NCBI RefSeq assembly: GCF_000715075.1
Contig: NC_134102.1
Span: 106,838,001 to 106,902,000 of the forward strand
Reading direction: 5' to 3'
Length of the DNA stretch: 64,000 bases
Source: Nicotiana tabacum
Taxonomy: Eukaryota; Streptophyta; Magnoliopsida; Solanales; Solanaceae
The stretch's first letter is position 1, and each line of letters starts with the position of its first letter. This document shows positions 58,748 to 64,000 of the stretch, piece by piece. A program made the position numbers and the translations under genes. The notes below the pieces were generated by a model that ran no database searches, was not told the DNA's origin, and was given only the letters and a program-made list of their open reading frames with translations.

Positions 58748-61312
58748 TGTCACGCCCCAAACTTGGGGAGGCACGACTGGCACTCGATACTGTATTCGAT
58801 CGAGTTAGCCACTAAACATACTAGCAAACTAGACTGGGGGCCCAACAGATCGGGCAGCACAACATCTGAAATACTAAGCCTGGACCGTAAGGTTATGACA
58901 TGAATAACAATAAGCCATATAAACATAGGTAGACAAGCCAAAATAATAAAATACTAGCTGGCTGACGAGGCCGCGACTGAAGACATACATGCCTACACAC
59001 CAATATATACATGCCAAGCCTATGGGCTGGAGACTGAAAGCAGCAAAAAGAAACCCAGAATATTGTGTCCACAATAGCCTCTAAGAGTGTCATAAGCACT
59101 GTCGGGATAAGGTCCCAACTATACCCAAACTGTACAACAAAAGTAACCATCCTATGAAAGCTCCAGGAAGAGGTGGAGCTTACCAACTCACAGCTGAACC
59201 CCGAAATCCTAGCGGAGGGGTCTATTAGAGTCCCTACCTGGACCTGCACGCACGAAACAAAAATGCAGTGTCTCCAGGCAACGGGACATCAGTACGAATA
59301 AAAATGTACTGGTATGTAAGGCAGAAAGTAGAATCATACATAGCTGATGTAAAAAGGTAATAAAGATACCACCTGACACTGAAACTCTGATAGCCTCCAT
59401 GGCCGACATCCGACCTCATAGTAATAAAATATGCATGGTATGCTCGTGTAATCGTATGTCGTGAATACATATATATTGATGTAAATGCATGACATACCCA
59501 ACCAAATGCTAGCAATGACGGTCTCTCCCGGTAGCTAACCGGTATCATATTGCCAACCTGTGGCCATCTGTACAATATATATAGTCTTTCGGGCAAATAG
59601 GCCCCTTACCTCCGATTATAGCTCGAAGTCCATGCATAATATGTCATGTATGATATGAACTTTGAATGCACATAATAGGCCATAACAAGAACTTAGCCAA
59701 CCTTGGCTCATTGGTACTCTTATTCTCATAATCACCTTCGTATCGCATACAAATGTCTCGTGGAACCTCATATAATTTTTATGTTTAAACTACTAAAACA
59801 TTTGATTTTTTTTGAAATACTTTCTTTTACTAATTATCAAGAAATCAGGTATAAGGACTAAGTGAAGCACCTTAATCTTTTTATGAACATATTCAGAGTT
59901 AAGTTATCTTTTTAAAAGTCGAGTTAAGAGATTTTAAAATACACTTTAACAAGGAAGAAGGACTAATCGCAAATACTAAATGCCTTTATTTTTAAGTCAC
60001 ACAACCCAAAGACGAATAAGAATTCATATATATGGACATATATTTAAGAAAGCTGACAAAATGACATATATAGATGTCGAATACCCTTTTTAACCGAACG
60101 AGTGGAATATCAACCTAATAGCATCATGAAATTACTTCAGCTACGATACCAATGCCTTTCACAGAAGGTCTTTCTAGCAACAGAATAGTAAAATATCACA
60201 TTTGGCGTCTTAGGAATTTCTCAAAATTCGTGCTAAAAGGAAGGACGAAGCTTAGCCTTAACATACCTCTCCAACGAACGTCCGAATGCCTGTAGTTCCT
60301 TCACGAAAGTTGTTCCTTACGTCCTAAGCTTCAAAACCACTATATATATGCAGCTTATACGCACCTATTAACAGTTCATAAATGAGTTTAAATCGGCAGA
60401 TTTGCCATATGACCCTAACTTAACGAAATGCCCGTAGAACTTTGTAAAAACAATCATAAAAGAGTCCCAAGAAGATTACCTTGGCAAACCAAGTATAAAT
60501 CCTGAAGAACCAGCAAGAACAACAATTTCCTATCTTCCAAAAATTGCTCCAAACACAGCTAATAGAAGGGGAAAACGATTGCAAAGCGTAGAGATTGCGC
60601 TTCTAGGCACGGGGGCAAACTTTAATGATAAAAATCGTTAAAAATGCACCTTAATCACTCAAGAACACCATGAAACCCTCTCTTAATCTTTCTCACTGTT
60701 TTGGGACGAAGTTGAAATGTTTGACCCGACCCGGTTCGCGACCCGATTTCAGCCCGGACAGTCCGCGGTAAAACAGTCATAACTGTTTACTCCAATGTCG
60801 GTTTGATGTGAGATTTCTTTGGTTGCAAACTAGACTCGTAGACCTTCGATTTGGTAGGTTGTGGGTCCCATAACTCTTTATATATTGGGAGCAATGATCT
60901 GATACATTTGATCCAAAGTTTAGAAAATTTATTAGAGAAATTTACGATAACTTTTGCCGACCTTTATTTCACAACTTGCTTGACTCCAAAACTTAAAATG
61001 TGACCAGTGTGATATTATAATACCTCATAACACATTATTCTTAGCATATTATACACTCTTAGTCTTATCCCACAGGTGCAAGTTAACTTAAACCTTCCGA
61101 ACGTGCGGGGTGCTACCCGAGCCATTTCTTTAACCATGAACCTTTGTTTAAGGGATTCCTTTGACTTAAAGCTTTAGTTTAGTTCCTTGATATTACCACA
61201 CATTTTCAGTCTTATTCTCCCAATGTTCTATACCCAATCATATATACCTAATATAACCACGCCACGTTACGTATATTACGTAAGAGAAGAGAGAAATACC
61301 TGGGGTCTCACA
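58748..61312 (-). repeat. 5' LTR of the minus-strand chromovirus
   Basis: 2565 bp, TGTCACGCCCC to GGGGTCTCACA, paired with 50763-53434. It lacks the palindrome-containing ~45 bp near 60712. Confidence 0.95.
59771..59928. repeat. Counterpart of the inverted LTR block
   Basis: Reads TATAATTTTT...GAGTTAAG, the reverse complement of 51818-51974 with a few differences. It joins the common flanks directly (AACCTCA before, AGATTTTAAAATAC after). Confidence 0.9.
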
Positions 61313-61507
61313 GTCTGAAGCCGCAAAAGTAAGGCCAGCACTTGAAGAAACAAATGAATAAGTTCTTCATCAGAGCTCATGACCCGCAATACCATGGAAG
61401 GTTGATGGTTATTGAAAACTATAAGTTCTCTGACATCATCAAGCTGGGAGAGAGAATAGAAGAAGGGATCAAAAGTGGAATGGTGATGAATTTCGAAGCA
61501 CTCCAGG
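61313..61507 (+). pseudogene. Ogre Gag, C-terminal continuation
   Basis: After the duplicated GTCTG the frame reads EAAKVRPALEETNE and a stop; one base over it continues FIRAHDPQYHGRLMVIENYK and SDIIKLGERIEEGIKSGM, typical of the Ogre Gag end. It is cut at 61507 by the next LTR. Confidence 0.88.
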
Positions 61508-61699
61508 TGTAACACCCCGGAAAATTTTGAAGAACATAAGTGTAATGCCCGGTAAAATTTGCAAAGAAAATAATGTTTCATGGTGCCGGACTAGGATTAC
61601 GTGTTTGAGGATTGTAGAAATTCTTCACGGCGAGCTTGCGAGCTGCGGCTCGGACCTTTTGGGTTGAACAATGCACGGGAAAGTAAAGGAAAATATTTG

Positions 61700-61990
61700 G
61701 CGAAAGAGTGCATTTCTGCGGTCCATTATGCGACTGCAGAATCACTCTGCGGACCGCATAATGGTCGTAGAGTGAGGCAGTTAATTGGGTCAGTTGGAAG
61801 AAATTATGCGGTCTACTATGCGACCGCATAACTGTTATGCAGTGTACTATGCGACCGCAGAACAGTTATGCGAACCGCATAGTGACCGCAGACTCAGGCA
61901 GATTTTTGGTCATTTTGGACACCAATTATGCAACCGATATATGGTCCGCATAACCATTATGCGGTCGCATTTGCGACCGCAGAACCTGTT
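61700..61990. repeat. TATGCGACCGCAT palindromic cluster
   Basis: At least ten degenerate copies of TATGCGACCGCAT, GCGGACCGCATAA and TGCGACCGCAGAA in either orientation. Placement just upstream of a probable transcription start recalls the CGCAGAAGCG clusters of the other LTR families here. Confidence 0.8.
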
Positions 61991-61999
61991 TCGGAGCTT

Positions 62000-63370
62000 C
62001 ATTTTTGGGTTTTTAAAACCCGACCCTATTTCATTAAATACATGCAAAGGGTCATTTTTGAGCAAATATTCTAATGTTTTAGAGAGAAGGGAGAGTGTTT
62101 TAGAGAGAGAGAGAACCCTAGGCTAATTATTCATCAAGTCTTTCTCAAATCTTGAAAGATTAACAAGGAAAACCCACAAGTTCTTCATCTAAGAGGTAAG
62201 GTTCCATACCCTAGTTTTCAATTTCGAATTTGGGTAGAAGATGGTTGATTAAGAGTATGATTCTTGGATATGAGAGTATTATCTATACATGGATGTACCA
62301 AAAATATTTGTGGGAAGATTGTGGAGCTTAAATAAGTAAGGATTGGGTTGTGTAGTGAAGGAAATCTTGTAGAAGAACCTTGTGGTTAAATTTGCACACC
62401 TAGTACTTGATAAAATGCTCAAAAGAGCTGAGACCATAAATATCTTCCTAATTGTTCTTAAATTTCGTTATGTCTCAAAATAGATTGGGATTGCTAGAAT
62501 TTTCGGAACGTTGTAGTAATTTAAAGAAAGCTCAATCGAGGTATGTTGGCTAAACTTTCTCTCTTGGAATTGAATTCCATAATGTTACTGTGAGTTTCAA
62601 AGTATGGGTTGCGTATTAAAATGTTGTGGCTTTGAATCGTATTTCAAATGAAAGCTAGTATGCCAAATTGTGTGAGAAAATCTCAATATTCTTAAGACTC
62701 TTAATTGCTCATATGTGTACCTAAAGTCTTGATTGGGAATGTCTTATTGTTGACAACTTATAAAGATGGTTGGAAGTGAAATCAGTGAATTGGGGATATA
62801 AAGTGTGGCCAACATGCCAATAGTGAAAGGATTACTTATGGCCAATGGTGCCGATGTAATGAAATAATGTGAGAAATATTATGAAATGAGCTTTGACTCA
62901 ACTATTCCAAAATTTACTTCGACAATATAATCGGCTAAAAGTTTATGAACTCAAGTGATGCCCATATGTGGTTGTTTTAGCTAATGCTATGCTTTGTAAG
63001 TAATTTTCAATGTGCTTTGCATTTTTACATATTCGTGAGTGGAAATTGTGTATGATTTTAATTTGTGCCTCGATTGTCAATCATTTTACTCCATTTATTG
63101 AAAAGATATCAATTATGTTTGAAGCCTTCATTACTAATGAACTTACAGTTGTGATTTCCAGAATATTCTACTTGTTGATAATTATGATGATGATCTATGA
63201 AAGGGAAGAAATGAAAGTGTGGAATATAAAATATGGCCATTGCGCCATGAATAAAGAATCATATGTATGGCCAAGAGAGCCAATGCAATAATAATGTTGT
63301 AAGTGGTTGAAAGTACGGATTAGGTGATATGTGTTGTGAAAGGTTATGAGATGTATGTATTTGTACTTTT
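62000..63370. other. Remaining LTR DNA of the 61508 element, no gene
   Basis: AT-rich, with purine-rich GAGAGAGAGAGAACCCTAGG near 62100 and GCCAATGGTGCC/GCCAATGCAATA-type repeats near 62840 and 63280. The 93-codon frame at 63010 has no recognisable similarity. Confidence 0.5.
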
Positions 63371-63374
63371 GTTT

Positions 63375-63830
63375 CCAATGTGTTATGAAACCCTATGGAC
63401 GGTCTTTGAAATGCATAGTTTCCAATGTGTTATGAAACCCTATGGACGGTCTTTGAAACACATAGGTATATTGTGTTATGAAACCCTATGGACGGTCTTT
63501 GAAACACATAGGTATATTGTGTTATGAAACCCTATGGACGGTCTTTGAAACGCATAGGTATATTATCTTATGAAACCCTATGGACGGTCTATGAAACGCA
63601 TAGGTATATTGTGTTATGAAACCCTATGGACGGTCTATGAAACGCATAGGTATATGGTGTTATGAAATCCTGTGGACCGTCTATGAACGCATAGGTACAT
63701 TATGATATGAAATCCTGTGGACGGTCTATGAATGCATAGGTACATTGTGTTATGAAATCCTGTGAACGGTCTATGAACGCATAGGTACATTATGATATGT
63801 AATCCTGTGGACGGTCTATGAACGCATAGC
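63375..63830. repeat. 46-bp minisatellite, about 10 units
   Basis: GTTATGAAACCCTATGGACG starts units at 63382, 63429, 63475, 63521 and 63567 (46-47 bp apart), followed by TCTTTGAAACGCATAGG. Later units (from about 63660) shift to AATCCTGTGGACGGTCTATG with AACGCATAGGTACATTATG. It runs without spacers and ends in GCATAGCC. Confidence 0.9.
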
Positions 63831-64000
63831 CTTTAGCCTCTCGTATCCTGTGGGGCCTTGTTGCCGGCATTTCCATATTACTCTTCAGTTGTACTTAGAG
63901 GCTCCGTAGACAGGTTGTGGGTGGTATTTGATGTTGGGAATTGGATTAGAACTGTTGGTATTTGGTAACATGTTTTTCATTAAATTTATAAACTCGTCCT

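Larger units (their letters stand above)
50763..61312 (-). mobile_element. Tekay-type chromovirus on the minus strand, complete with both LTRs (10.55 kb)
   Basis: LTRs 50763-53434 and 58748-61312, PBS 58728-58745, purine tract next to 53434, gag and pol between. The TSD GTCTG is at 50758-50762 and 61313-61317, inside Ogre gag, and removing the element rejoins the Ogre reading frame. The LTRs are nearly identical over long stretches, so insertion is recent, apart from two length differences and one inverted block. Confidence 0.95.
39704..61507 (+). mobile_element. Ogre-like (Tat lineage) Ty3/gypsy element, 5' portion with nested insertions
   Basis: 5' LTR 39704-46823, PBS 46827-46844, extra ORF1 upstream of gag (47727-49321), then gag from 49673, which is cut at 50762 by a chromovirus and resumes at 61313-61507. 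The extra ORF1, huge LTR and tRNA-Arg-type PBS are diagnostic of Ogre. After 61507 a further LTR element interrupts it, so pol and the 3' LTR lie outside the window. Confidence 0.88.
61508..64000 (+). mobile_element. LTR of another retrotransposon inserted in Ogre gag, runs off the window
   Basis: It begins TGTAACACCCCGG, followed 33 bp later by a diverged second start TGTAATGCCCGG. Then comes a GC-rich TATGCGACCGCAT cluster (61700-61990), TTTTTAAAACCCGACCC and a leader-like GAGAGA-rich zone, and later a 46-bp minisatellite. No protein frame is credible, so the visible part is LTR. The left target flank is CCAGG (61503-61507). Confidence 0.75.

Noticed and set aside
61276..61829. Minus-strand frames near the Ogre Gag end
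   Set aside because: Antisense to the Gag C-terminus and the adjacent LTR start; stop-free by chance in GC-rich palindromic DNA.
63375..63830. CRISPR-like regular repeats
   Set aside because: Units are directly contiguous with no unique spacers, in a plant LTR; this is a minisatellite.

Overview
This is plant nuclear DNA, almost certainly from a Solanaceae genome (a Nicotiana- or Solanum-like species). It is an intergenic block made mostly of LTR retrotransposons inserted into one another. The family assignment rests on LTR ends of the TGTCACGACCC type, a truncated RTE-type LINE with the TTG-repeat tail common in Solanaceae, and a plant-type U1 snRNA gene with a plant USE/TATA promoter. No complete ordinary protein-coding gene is visible. 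I found no CRISPR array, operon or defence system.

Left part (1-11 kb): a Ty1/copia element on the minus strand (gag, PBS and 5' LTR, with the rest beyond the left edge); a U1 snRNA gene with its promoter (1766-2004); a broken host-type gene on the minus strand (3008-4074); a truncated Tat-like Ty3/gypsy element whose gag holds a 132-bp MITE; the 3' part of another gypsy LTR; a 5'-truncated U1 copy (8594-8704); and a truncated LINE with a 24-bp target-site duplication (TSD).

Middle part (9.6-28.7 kb): an Athila-like gypsy element (PBS 11187, gag 11627-13527) was split by a Tekay-type chromovirus (LTR from 13528). A later inversion of about 5.5 kb (22112-27646) cut the chromovirus 3' LTR in two and turned its distal part, together with the whole Athila protease-RT-RNase H-integrase region, onto the minus strand. 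The TSD GAGGT on both sides, now in opposite orientations, and the restored gag-protease frame prove the order of events.

Right part (28.7-64 kb): a snRNA-type promoter runs into a 200-N gap. An old minus-strand LTR was then hit by a gag-only non-autonomous element (29024-39186, TSD CACGA) and by a giant Ogre-like element (from 39704). The Ogre LTR is about 7.1 kb because of a 2.49-kb internal tandem duplication. Ogre's gag was interrupted by a second minus-strand chromovirus (50763-61312, TSD GTCTG), whose two LTRs differ by an inverted 157-bp block, and again by an LTR element starting at 61508 that carries a 46-bp minisatellite and runs off the window.

Nearly all retroelement genes are broken by stops and frameshifts. 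The exceptions are the copia gag (open over the visible part) and the 383-codon integrase/chromodomain frame of the 50.8-61.3 kb element.
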